DNA of 64,000 nt. Source: Ianthella basta. Lineage: Eukaryota > Porifera > Demospongiae > Verongiida > Ianthellidae. Of the stretch, positions 20,926 to 37,863 are shown piece after piece. Both the position numbers and the translations under genes were made by a program. Where the stretch lies: contig OZ025888.1 in NCBI GenBank assembly GCA_964019415.1, positions 5,572,536 through 5,636,535 on the forward strand, given 5' to 3'. The notes under the pieces were generated by a model, which was given only the letters and a program-made list of their open reading frames with translations, made no database searches and was not told the origin of the DNA. Within the stretch, counting starts at the first letter, position 1. Each line of letters begins with the position of its first letter.

Positions 20926-21058
20926 CGTACAAGCTGAAACCCATTACATCCATTTGTAAAGGAAAGATGGAATAAAAAGCTGTTGGCTGCATTGAAGCTT
21001 TGAGAAAAAGAAATAAATTGTATGACAAAATGAGTGCATAATGTTAAAACAAATGCAA

Positions 21059-22831
21059 CTAGTCTGTGGAGTCATCGTGCTTTGCATCGACCAGAAGCTC
21101 AGAGGATGAATCGTGGATGTTTGAAGATTCCCTTCTGATCTTCTGCCGCCTATTGCAGAACCACACACGCACAACTTCATAATCCAAGCCCAGCTTGTCT
21201 GCCACACTACTCAGCTCTTGCGACCCAGGCTTAGGCTGCGTCATAAAGTGGTCCTCTAAACTGGCTTTGATCGTGGGGTTCAGAGTAGTGCGCCGCTTCC
21301 TGCTCTTCTTGCTAACACTAGCCTCACCGTTGGGGTACTTACACGTGGCCTCTGCCATCCACTTCTCGAGCCATTCCATGATTTTACGCATGTTTTGGGG
21401 GCTCAACATAGAGGATTCAAACCTGCATATGGTGGTTTGGCTTAGCCCATGGCCGTATTTCTCTGCAAGCTGCCTCCCTACATCAATCTGGGTGTAGTTG
21501 AGCTTAGAGCGGTGCTGCTTAAAGCGCTGCACAAAAGCCTCAATATCCGAGTCCATTGTCTCATCCATCTCTAGGGGTCTCTTCCTCGAAGCGGTAAAGG
21601 CCTTCTTGCCGCTCAACTCCAGCTGAGTTGAGGGGCTAAGAATAGTGGGTTGAGGTGTGGTGGTGGTAAAGACCACATTGCTCACCGAGGTAGATGACAC
21701 TTGAGGAGCAGTCGTGGTTGCAAGGGGAACTGACATACCAGCAACTTCCTTTGAGCTAAGAGGAACAATGATCTTCTGAAGCTGTGATTCGTCTTGCAGC
21801 ATCTCCATCAACGAGTGGGTCTGGTGCTGGTCAGTAACATTCTTGTCTACAACACCTTCTTCAACCTCCTTGGCAATCTCCCCTTGTTCCTCCGATGATC
21901 CACCCTGGCCAATTAGTGGCAGGGTAGCAGCGTCTGCAATACCCCCAACTTCGCTGCCAGCCTTGGACATTGGAACAGGTTGAAAAGGGATTCCAGACAG
22001 CTTTAAGGTGGAAGCGAGGGAACCAAGGGGTATGGTAATAACATTGCCAAGGTTGGTCTGCACTGGGGCACCAGCAAGGGCACCGGCCGAGAGAGACTGG
22101 AGCTGGACCGCTCCCCCCAAAGCACCGGGGCCAGGCATCTGAGCAATTCCCTGGGCAGAGGCAGCAGGGGCGTTGAGCAAGATGGCAGTCTGCCCGTTGG
22201 CAGTGCGAATAACTTGCGTCTGAGAAGTGAGTACTATTGGCGCCTGCTGGTGCTGCCCTGGAGCAGTGAGGACCATATTAGCTTGTGAGGTACCTCCAGC
22301 TCCGAACATGACCGGTCCTGGAGCATTGAGGAGATGCTGAGTTGAAGGCTTGGTTGGGTTCACCAACTGTGGAGACTGCACTTGTGGGACTGGTTTAGTG
22401 GCCATGGTGACTTTTGTATCTGTGCTAAGAGTAGCTACCGGACCAACTGAGGCACTTTTGGTAACAGAGACACCCGAGGCTGGCTGGGATGCTGCCAGTG
22501 GTGCCAAGCCTTGCTGATACTGGAAGAAGGTCCCAGAAGGTGGAACTGGCACTGCCATGACGTTCCCAGGTGCAAGGCTGATGAGGGCCCCAATATCCAA
22601 CCCACTTACGGGAACCATTGAGGCATTCGGTGCTCCACTGATCAAACCTGTAGACGGCTGCTCTGTTGCTGCATTCCCACTGTTGAGAATGTGAGATACG
22701 AGCTGCTGGACAATCTGTTTGTCTGCTTCTGTTTGTTCAAGGGAGCTCGGTTCCTTGGTCCTCTTGCGCACAACTGCATCATCGTCAAGGCCAGTAAGGA
22801 CATTCAGGGCTTGTAGCTCATCAGACGCCAT
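21059..22831 (-). CDS. POU-domain transcription factor
   Basis: A single uninterrupted minus-strand coding exon encodes 590 residues starting MASDELQALNVLTG. The start was chosen because a likely 3' splice site (CACAATGCAG) lies 12 bp upstream, and a 5' UTR exon with donor GTAAGT ends at 23151. The N-terminal ~400 residues are rich in Gln, Ala, Pro and Thr, as in activation regions of Oct-type factors. The POU-specific domain follows at about 425–495 (IEAFVQRFKQHRSKLNYTQ, LSQTTICRFESSMLSPQNM). A POU homeodomain comes at about 510–568 (RKRRTTLNPTIKASLEDHF, VRVWFCNRRQKIRRE, with Cys and Gln in the recognition helix as in POU proteins). It is a nuclear DNA-binding regulator. I do not assign a POU class: the homeodomain looks POU2/3-like but the POU-specific domain is divergent. 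Confidence 0.92.
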   Translation of the reverse strand: MASDELQALNVLTGLDDDAVVRKRTKEPSSLEQTEADKQIVQQLVSHILNSGNAATEQPSTGLISGAPNASMVPVSGLDIGALISLAPGNVMAVPVPPSGTFFQYQQGLAPLAASQPASGVSVTKSASVGPVATLSTDTKVTMATKPVPQVQSPQLVNPTKPSTQHLLNAPGPVMFGAGGTSQANMVLTAPGQHQQAPIVLTSQTQVIRTANGQTAILLNAPAASAQGIAQMPGPGALGGAVQLQSLSAGALAGAPVQTNLGNVITIPLGSLASTLKLSGIPFQPVPMSKAGSEVGGIADAATLPLIGQGGSSEEQGEIAKEVEEGVVDKNVTDQHQTHSLMEMLQDESQLQKIIVPLSSKEVAGMSVPLATTTAPQVSSTSVSNVVFTTTTPQPTILSPSTQLELSGKKAFTASRKRPLEMDETMDSDIEAFVQRFKQHRSKLNYTQIDVGRQLAEKYGHGLSQTTICRFESSMLSPQNMRKIMEWLEKWMAEATCKYPNGEASVSKKSRKRRTTLNPTIKASLEDHFMTQPKPGSQELSSVADKLGLDYEVVRVWFCNRRQKIRRESSNIHDSSSELLVDAKHDDSTD

Positions 22832-23150
22832 GGCTGACTGAAACTGCATTGTGAAAGAGCGATGACAAACAGACATCACATACATCACACACACAATGAC
22901 ACTCTGAATAAGACAGGTTGTAAGATATGGTCTTGGAGATACAGGCATATACATCCTCTCTAGCTGCGATGGGCTTAGCGGCTAAATGACACAGAGGTAC
23001 ACTAGGCTACACACACATCGTGAATGTCATTGACGGGTCGGAAGGCCATTTTAGAGGCTCTTGAATATTCTTAGCTCAGAATATTTTATTCACGAAATGA
23101 CACCAATGCACATTTTCTTTCAAACGTGGCTAGAAACGAATTTCACTTAC

Positions 23151-23377
23151 CTATAACAGTGATCTTCCTTCGCTTCTTGACTGAAGGCTCCCTCTCAGCG
23201 CGCAAGCGATCAAAAATGTGTCTTTTCGCTCCTGTGGTCGATACAGTTGCACCTCATTAAAATTCCGGAAGTAGGCGTGTCATCATTAACCACAAAAACA
23301 TGGCGGATATATTACAATAATTTATACATAACGGCCTCTTTAATAATACTGAAAATACTACGACCATAACAATCAAG
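23151..23377 (-). other. POU gene 5' non-coding exon region and RMC1 3' flank
   Basis: The donor ATAG|GTAAGT (minus strand, 23151/23150) marks the probable end of a non-coding first exon for the POU gene. CCGGAAGTAG at about 23265 is an ETS-like promoter site upstream of it. RMC1 ends at 23378 on the same strand, so the POU promoter lies within ~230 bp of the RMC1 stop. The 3' exon start is inferred only. Confidence 0.4.
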
Positions 23378-25360
23378 TTAATTGTCTGGGAACCATTCTT
23401 TAAAAAGGCTCTCATATGCCTGGCATTGCTCGTCGACTGGAAAGCTTGGCTGATTCCTCAAACGAATATTGCGTTCCTCAAAAAACTTGTACACTGCATA
23501 AAACAACATTTTGTCTCCCTCGTTGGCAGCAGCTTCTAGAAACTGCCGTGCTGAGACGGCGTTTTCACGTCCCAGACTGCGCACAATCCGTAGAGCCTGC
23601 AGTATCTCCCCCTTTGAGAACATGATGTCAATAATGTCGTTCTCAGTATTGGGCTGACGTCGATACATATCCAGGGCCAGTTGCGCTGCTGCAGGGTACA
23701 CCAGCTCCTTGGATACCAGAAGGCATGCCACATCGGTCGAGTCCTCAACCACACGATACTGAATGAACTGTTGGAGTTGATAAAAGTTCTTTGTCTCAAT
23801 GAGGAGGCTGATGAGGAGTTCGTAGATATAGTTATCCGCTTTTACACCGTTTTTGTGCAGTGCTCGGATGTACTCGCTCAGTGCAGCAATGAGGACCTTC
23901 ATTGACCCCTCCTTGCTGTGCTCATGCTGATATGGCATAAAGACCTCATTGTAGAGGTGACTTGGGCTGATGAAAAATGGTCGCACCTGGCTGGATGAAT
24001 CAACAGCCCCTTCTGCAGTGCTAGCCTGATACTCCATGCAGATGATGTTGAAGATGGCGGAAAGCACTTCAAAGGGAAGTTGAGTGTCGCTTTCCAACCC
24101 CTCACGACAGATGCTCAAGAGAGGCTTTTGTCCTTCACTCCGGTTAAAGAAAAAGTGTGTGAGTTTCACCTTGTCGATCATCATGGTCTTCACTGCTTCC
24201 AAATTTAGCTTCAGTTGCCACATTAGGCCCAGCTGGATATCAATGATAGTGCCTGGCTGGAAAAAGAGCCAAGACACTGAGTAGAGGTCTACTGGTATGG
24301 GTGGGTGGGGCTTGCCTGCCTGTTGCTGGGCAACCGGTGACTTCCCTCCAGAACGGTTCCGTGTCTGAGGAACAAAGCATGGTGCAAGTGGAAGGGGGCA
24401 GATAAGAGGCCTGTGAGGAATGGCCCCTCCTTGCGACGCTCTATCCTCCAATCCAATGTCAAACATCATGGACGTCTTTGAAACCTGGTGGTGAACAATC
24501 ACCAAGTTGTCCACAACTGACATGGTAATAGGAGGGTTGAAATCTATGGTCAGGCGATGAGCTGGTTTCGCAGACCCGTCGGGCATTGGCTGGTAAAGAA
24601 CAATCTCAGTCGCTCTGCTCTGGACTGAACCGTTCACAGCAACATAGACAACTCCGTACAATTTCATCACCACCACATTGCAAGCCATGAGGAGGGAGCG
24701 GGCGGCATTGGACTGTGTGGGTATCTCTACATCAAACTTGGCCATTCGCTGCAAGGGCGTTCCGGACGTGCGCCTGAAGTTGAACATTTGAAAGTGGTTG
24801 CTGTCCTTCGCTCTAACCAGAAGAATCTCATCTTGATGTGAAAAGAGACACCACCCTATAGAGATGGCCAGGGTCTTTGACAATTTGAACTCCTTTTTCT
24901 TGACGTCAAAAGAGTAGACATCCACGCCACCTTTGCGAACAATGACAATCATTTCATTTTGAAACACCCAGAAAAAGTCTAGGATTTCGCCGGTTTCGGA
25001 GCTTCCTGGCTTTCGTGGAAGAGAAAATTCAGTGACTGTACTGGAGAATACCGTCACAAACTCCACACTATTTGGACGTCTTTGTATAGATAGAATCTTC
25101 TCGTTCCCGCCAGAGAATTTTATAGACTTCACCTGGCCTTTGGATGGGATGTTTAGCAGAAAGTTGTCGCGTGAGTTCAGGCCCTTCACGTTTACTTCCG
25201 TGTTGTTACTGTGGACGCATAGCACGTGGTTGTTGTACGGGTCGAAGAACACTCCTCGTGTGGTACTGATGCGATCAAAGACGATAGGCAATTGTGAAAG
25301 TTGCAAGAAGTGATTCAGGCTCTCTCCTCCCCCTTGAGCGCCCTTCTGAGTAGCCGCCAT
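23378..25360 (-). CDS. RMC1: Regulator of MON1–CCZ1 complex (RMC1/Mic1)
   Basis: An intronless 660-residue frame, very close to human RMC1 (657). The start chosen is MAATQKGAQGGGESLNHF at 25360, in AAAATGGCGGC; 24 further in-frame codons upstream overlap the neighbouring gene. The N-terminal half matches the beta-propeller (FDRISTTRGVFFDPYNNHV, KGQVKSIKFSGG). The C-terminal half is the Mic1 alpha-helical domain ending FPVDEQCQAYESLFKEWFP. RMC1 stabilises the MON1–CCZ1 exchange factor for Rab7 and so acts on late endosomes, lysosomes and autophagosomes. It shares a 20-bp divergent promoter with NDST. No introns in a 2-kb frame stands out next to the intron-rich genes around it. Confidence 0.9.
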   Translation of the reverse strand: MAATQKGAQGGGESLNHFLQLSQLPIVFDRISTTRGVFFDPYNNHVLCVHSNNTEVNVKGLNSRDNFLLNIPSKGQVKSIKFSGGNEKILSIQRRPNSVEFVTVFSSTVTEFSLPRKPGSSETGEILDFFWVFQNEMIVIVRKGGVDVYSFDVKKKEFKLSKTLAISIGWCLFSHQDEILLVRAKDSNHFQMFNFRRTSGTPLQRMAKFDVEIPTQSNAARSLLMACNVVVMKLYGVVYVAVNGSVQSRATEIVLYQPMPDGSAKPAHRLTIDFNPPITMSVVDNLVIVHHQVSKTSMMFDIGLEDRASQGGAIPHRPLICPLPLAPCFVPQTRNRSGGKSPVAQQQAGKPHPPIPVDLYSVSWLFFQPGTIIDIQLGLMWQLKLNLEAVKTMMIDKVKLTHFFFNRSEGQKPLLSICREGLESDTQLPFEVLSAIFNIICMEYQASTAEGAVDSSSQVRPFFISPSHLYNEVFMPYQHEHSKEGSMKVLIAALSEYIRALHKNGVKADNYIYELLISLLIETKNFYQLQQFIQYRVVEDSTDVACLLVSKELVYPAAAQLALDMYRRQPNTENDIIDIMFSKGEILQALRIVRSLGRENAVSARQFLEAAANEGDKMLFYAVYKFFEERNIRLRNQPSFPVDEQCQAYESLFKEWFPDN

Positions 25361-25380
25361 TTTCTTTGTCACGTGACGAA
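25361..25380. promoter_or_regulatory. 20-bp interval between divergent starts, with a GTCACGTGAC palindrome
   Basis: Only 20 bp separate the RMC1 and NDST start codons. GTCACGTGAC at 25368–25377 is a perfect 10-bp palindrome. It matches the E-box core CACGTG and the CLEAR element consensus bound by TFEB/MITF/USF-type bHLH-ZIP factors. Its role here is inferred. Confidence 0.6.
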
Positions 25381-29094
<3,714 letters not shown>

Positions 29095-29233
29095 TCTTCT
29101 TAGTGCACCTGTACACATGTTTGTGGTATCTGGCCTGGGGTGTGTAATGTACACATACTTTGCGGTGACGTGTGTACAGGCTCGCACGGGCAGGCCCTGG
29201 ATCTGGGGGAACCCCCTATATAATTCCCTTGTC

Positions 29234-29253
29234 GGGCATGCCCGGGCAAGTTT
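29234..29253. promoter_or_regulatory. Perfect p53-family response-element match
   Basis: Two RRRCWWGYYY half-sites, GGGCATGCCC and GGGCAAGTTT, abut with no spacer, a full match to the p53/p63/p73 consensus. They lie 55 bp upstream of a TATA box and 165 bp upstream of the aminotransferase ATG. Occupancy is unproven. Confidence 0.4.
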
Positions 29254-29308
29254 ATTGGTAGTGCTCCTTCTGGGAATATCGAATTCTGTTCCAGTTATTG
29301 CCTTGGGG

Positions 29309-29317
29309 TATATAAGG
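29309..29317 (+). promoter_or_regulatory. TATA box for the DegT-family gene
   Basis: TATATAAGG lies 102 bp upstream of the ATG at 29419, placing a transcription start near 29340. It is the only clear TATA box I noticed next to a gene in this window. Confidence 0.55.
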
Positions 29318-29418
29318 AGAGCGCGCAAACGCTGGAGTTAAGCAGCGCTCGTCTGTTTCGTGGATCCAGTAGACGTGCAAACTTGGTTGAGCAGCCGACC
29401 GAGCGAACTTTCGCCACA

Positions 29419-30666
29419 ATGCTGTCGACACTCGCCACCAATGGGACACCTAGTCCTGTACCTCACAAGAAGTACAACTCGCAGACCCGGGCCCTCTCCC
29501 CGAAGCAGAGTCAAGCCCTCCCCGACCCAGAGCCCCGCAAACCGGAGCAAGGATGGCGTCTTCCCGTTTCCCGTCCCTTCATTGCTGCTGGGGCCAAAGA
29601 AGGCGTGGCGAAAGCTATCGAGACACTAGAGATCTCATCGGCAGCCAAACCAGTTAAAGATTTGGAGGCGGAACTGTGCGCCTTCTACTCCGTTCCATGG
29701 GCCAAAGGCTGCAACAGTGGTTATTCTGCTCTCTTGCTTGCTTTGAAGAATGCAGGGGTTGGGGAAGGTGACGAAGTAGTGGTACCAGCACTTACCATGA
29801 TGGCTGTTGCCACTGCAGTCAAGGACGTTGGAGCCAAGCCAGTGTTCGTGGACTGCGAGGGTGGTAATGCACTGAACCCCTCTGTACAGCAGTATCAAGA
29901 GGCCATCACCAAGAACACAAAGGCACTTATAGTCACCCACACATATGGTGTACCCGCAGACGGTCCAGGATTGAGGGAGCTCTGCAATGAGTTTAATCTC
30001 ATCTTCATTGAGGACATTGCTGAAGCTATTGGCACACAGTGTGGTGGGAAGTATGCAGGTACCTTTGGCCACTATGCTGCTGCCAGCTTGTATGCTAACA
30101 AGGCCATCACTGCCGGAGATGGGGGGTTTGTGCTGTCATCGGTTGAAGGGGGAAAGCCAAGAGCAGAGAGCCATGTTAATCACGGTTTCACAACAGGTCA
30201 CCACTTTGTCCACTGGGAATTTTCAGGGAACTACAAAATGTCCAGCCTGCAAGCAGCCTTCATTCTGCCATCCATTGCAAAGATTCCAGAAGTGATGCAA
30301 GACAGGTTGCGCATTGCTACACACTATCGTTGTCTACTCCGTGACACCCCTGGTCTAGAGCTCATGCCCATTAATCCTTTTGGAGCGGATACACCATGGG
30401 TATTCGGTGTCATCGTGCCGTCCAAGCATATCCGCACACTTGTGCGCCAGAAAATGGCTGATGATGGAATTGAAACTCGAGATTTTTTCTTCCCTCTCCA
30501 CCTCCAGCCATGCGTTGTTAACTTACTTGGGGAGGAGCCCACTCTCCCTAATGCTGAACGTCTCGGACAGACTGGCTTCTACCTACCAACGTACTATGGG
30601 ATTACTGATAAAGACATTGCATTCATTGCTGAAAGTCTGAAGCATGCTCTTTCCGAATCAAGCTAG
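29419..30666 (+). CDS. DegT/DnrJ/EryC1/StrS-family PLP-dependent aminotransferase
   Basis: An intronless 415-residue protein with ATG in the context CGCCACAATGC. After a ~45-residue Pro-rich N-terminal extension comes the fold-type I core: SGYSALLLALKNAGVGEGDE, ALTMMAVATAVKDVGAKPVF, IEDIAEAIGTQ, TFGHYAAASLYANKAITAGDGG (PLP Schiff-base Lys at about residue 228) and NYKMSSLQAAF. Bacterial members transfer an amino group to keto-sugars (perosamine, desosamine, AHBA pathways). Eukaryotic members are rare. Absence of introns, a TATA promoter and bacterial family membership suggest gain from bacteria, while the flanks (NDST 325 bp upstream, UBXN11 downstream) show it is embedded in animal DNA. The substrate cannot be read from sequence. 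The N-terminal extension could be a targeting or linker region. Confidence 0.9.
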   Translation: MLSTLATNGTPSPVPHKKYNSQTRALSPKQSQALPDPEPRKPEQGWRLPVSRPFIAAGAKEGVAKAIETLEISSAAKPVKDLEAELCAFYSVPWAKGCNSGYSALLLALKNAGVGEGDEVVVPALTMMAVATAVKDVGAKPVFVDCEGGNALNPSVQQYQEAITKNTKALIVTHTYGVPADGPGLRELCNEFNLIFIEDIAEAIGTQCGGKYAGTFGHYAAASLYANKAITAGDGGFVLSSVEGGKPRAESHVNHGFTTGHHFVHWEFSGNYKMSSLQAAFILPSIAKIPEVMQDRLRIATHYRCLLRDTPGLELMPINPFGADTPWVFGVIVPSKHIRTLVRQKMADDGIETRDFFFPLHLQPCVVNLLGEEPTLPNAERLGQTGFYLPTYYGITDKDIAFIAESLKHALSESS

Positions 30667-31002
30667 CTGGGATCGTCACTGATTAATGAAGTAACTGACA
30701 ATAGGCTGTCATCGTGTAATCGTGGACATGCATGTGTCCGCTATGATGTAATGTAGCTTGCTGAGAGATCAGTATAAATAACTGTAACTCACTTTTTAAT
30801 CATTCTACACATTATTACACTTTATACGTTTATACCGTATTTTTGTAAGCTTAAAAGTCTTGTTCACTTATTGCTAGCTATGTGTAGTACTGATATAAGG
30901 TGCACTGCAGGTTTATTATTGTAACACCTGTTACCATGGGAACCAGGTTTTTCCAGTCTTGTGGTAATAAATGGCGACCAGTAGTGAAGTGAGTGAAGAA
31001 TC
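30667..31002. other. Intergenic region between the aminotransferase and UBXN11
   Basis: AT-rich DNA with no gene seen. It contains the 3' flank of the aminotransferase and, near the right end, an upstream ATG at 30971 opening an 11-codon uORF whose TGA overlaps the UBXN11 start (ATGA). Confidence 0.5.
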
Positions 31003-35337
<4,335 letters not shown>

Positions 35338-36311
35338 GACATGCAATGTGTTGGGGGGGGGGATTTGTGGGGAATTCACCTATATTCAATTCAACCCTTT
35401 TATTTATGCATGCAAATGAGTGAAGAATTGTTGCACTGAAGTATACCAATGATGTATGTAATAATTATTGTTCCCATCTGTGACACAAAATGGAAACGAT
35501 AGCAATTGATCATATGCGTGAAGTCGCTTTGATCACTGAAATATTAATGTGCAGCAGGTTCTTCATCATGCGAGTCCAAGTGCTTATATGATGTTTCCCC
35601 AGGAACTAAAACAGCAAGTTTCAAATTGCATGTGTTCAATTTCTCCACCAAGTGCACAACAATCACACACTACACATATCTCAACCTGCTCGATCACCTC
35701 AGGGATACATTTGTTGCCCCCGTTCCATCCCTCTCTTCATAGGCATGCACACACTGTTCAAACATAGATACTCGATGTTTAGGGTCGTGTATCTATGGTT
35801 CAAGTTAACTTTCTGCATAATTTTTTCATTCTTCATAGCAATCATATACAGGTCCTTGTACCTGGGCCTGTCCGTAAACATGTCAAGAGTGCACTATTTG
35901 GCTTGGGCACAAGACAACAGCAATCTGAAAACATCTCAATACACAGTCATGGTTTAGAGTATCAATGGTAGCATTCAAATCTGTTCCCATTCATCATCAC
36001 ACCTCACTCCCCTACATCTTCCATTTCACTTTCATACCATACAGACCTTTTTGAATCGTTTGTCCACACTGTGTACCGGTATCCAGTAAGCGCTTGCACA
36101 ATATTATACAGGTTCATACACATACTTACAGTATAATTGCAAAATCTAGTGTTGACGTAGACTGCGAGTTAGAGATTTTATACAGCAATACTGCTCATGT
36201 TTAAGTATAATACAATGATTTGACTCCTGTACCCGGTTCCTGGTGTGGACAACCAACCAAAATAGCTCTGCATCATTGTCACACAAACTACATATTCTAG
36301 TGTTGCTGTCA
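35338..36311. other. Intergenic region between convergent UBXN11 and COQ3
   Basis: No gene seen. A short inverted repeat (CATAGATACTCG … GTATCTATG, 35763–35800) encloses TTTAGGGTCG. A related TTTAGGGTCGAGTATCTATG occurs at 3142–3161, so this is probably a dispersed repeat. Confidence 0.5.
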
Positions 36312-37603
36312 CTAGTCTGGTTTTACAGCATACAGAGCATAGTTGACACTGTCATATGAGGACCATGAAAATTTCCTTGTCAGCGGGTTGAATGACATGC
36401 CCTTGACGAATGTCACTGTCATCCCCTCATCCGTCAGCATGTCTGTCACTTCCTGTGGTGTGACAAACTTGTGCCAGTCATGCGTCCCTCGTGTAATGAC
36501 ATTCATCACATATTCAGCCATTACTATGGCAACCAGGTATGACAGTGGGGTCCTGTTGACTGTCGTAAACAAACAACCTCCACCAGGCTGTTACCCGGGG
36601 GGGGGGGGGGGGGGGGAGAGGATAAAGACGAGTCATTAAATGCAAGTAAACAGATACACAACACCACACTGCTACTGCTACTGTACTGATATGTACAAAA
36701 ACATGCAGGTGAAAGTAGTGTATATCACCAAGAGCACAACCAGGTGCTAATGAGAAGTACGTAGGGTCTAGCACACTAGACTATATATAGGTAGACACAC
36801 AGTGCCAGAGGCCTTCATTGTATGCCCATACCATATCAGCTAACTGACTTCACAGTGAACTACCTACCGAAAGACTACTTCTGGTATCCTCCATGCATGC
36901 ACACATAGACAACACTCTGGTCTTCAATGCCCTTAAATGTACCTTGACGATTTTGCTGATGTTGTGTGTGAAGAGCGGAGGATTTGCCACATGCTCCACC
37001 ACTTCTGATGCCACCACTAGGTCCGCCTGTTCCAGGTCTGGGCGTCCAACATACTCCTCCACTGTCGTGCATTCGTAGGTGAGCCGGTCACGCAGGATGG
37101 GGTCCCTTGCAGCGTGTTGCTTAGCAACCTGAATAGAGGGCTCTGCAGGCTCTAATCCAATCACTGTCGCACCGAGACGGGCCAGCGGCTACAAGCAGAA
37201 CACATACAAAATGGAAGCATCATACACCACTGAATCACTGGTTTCAACTAAGGGAAGATGTATACACATTGGACAGTGGATGGAAAGTCTGTGTGTGGGG
37301 AAGCCCCTATACCTCACACAGTATCCCTGGACCACACCCCACATCCACAATGGTGCATCCTGCCAATGGGAACACGTCTGGGGTGGGGAGTGGTCCAGTG
37401 TCCTCCAGAGGGTAGCCAGTGAGGGCATTTCGGATGAAAGGTACTCTCAGCTCATTCATGGCGTGTAGTGGAAGCGCAGGACCATCATTTCTCCACCACT
37501 CGGCAGCCTCTGCCGCAAACTTGTCCACCTCTGGTTGACTCACCGTGGAGAAACTACCAGCACAAAACCAAACAAAGGATACCAAACACTATGCTCATTC
37601 AAG

Positions 37604-37670
<67 letters not shown>

Positions 37671-37754
37671 ATTGGTCTACCTAGTAGAAGTGGCAGCACG
37701 GTGTATTGATCTCTGGCGCAGTAACGTTCTCCAAAGAGCTCTACCACGGTTCAT
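36312..37754 (-). CDS. COQ3: Ubiquinone biosynthesis O-methyltransferase, mitochondrial
   Basis: Minus-strand exons 37754–37681, 37553–37313, 37188–36943 and 36587–36312 close to 278 residues. The N-terminus MNRGRALWRTLLRQRSIHRA is Arg-rich without acidic residues, as in a mitochondrial presequence. The SAM-binding motif IVDVGCGPGILCE is followed by the acidic-loop region VIGLEPAEPSIQVA, then DLVVASEVVEHV and a C-terminal PGGGCLFTTVNRT and GTHDWHKFVTPQEV. COQ3 carries out both O-methylations of the coenzyme Q ring in the matrix. It is shorter than human COQ3 (369), mainly at the N-terminus. An upstream ATG at 37839 opens only three codons and is not the start. The last acceptor is preceded by a run of 20 C (sense). 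Confidence 0.9.
36597..36616. repeat. Poly-G run (poly-C in COQ3 sense)
   Basis: Twenty G residues lie 9 bp upstream of the last COQ3 exon, where they serve as the pyrimidine tract of its acceptor. Confidence 0.95.
37608..37670. repeat. (GT)n microsatellite, COQ3 intron 1
   Basis: A GT tract of ~60 bp ends shortly before the COQ3 exon 1 donor. Confidence 0.95.
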
Positions 37755-37863
37755 GACGGCCAAGTCGAAAGTCAATCTCTGGCTTGTTCCAAATCTGCAA
37801 GTCGACCCCCCTATTGCAACTGTCCGCCTACGACGCCATTTTTAATGTCACGTGCATTTGCTA
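37755..37863. promoter_or_regulatory. COQ3/RABL3 divergent promoter with E-box
   Basis: The two start codons face away from each other, 109 bp apart. GTCACGTGCA (CACGTG at 37849–37854) lies 10 bp from the RABL3 ATG. No TATA box is seen. Confidence 0.5.

Noticed and set aside
37830-37839. ATG at 37839 as the COQ3 start, giving a 24-bp gap to RABL3
   Set aside because: It encounters a stop after three codons. The in-frame start with a presequence-like N-terminus is at 37754.
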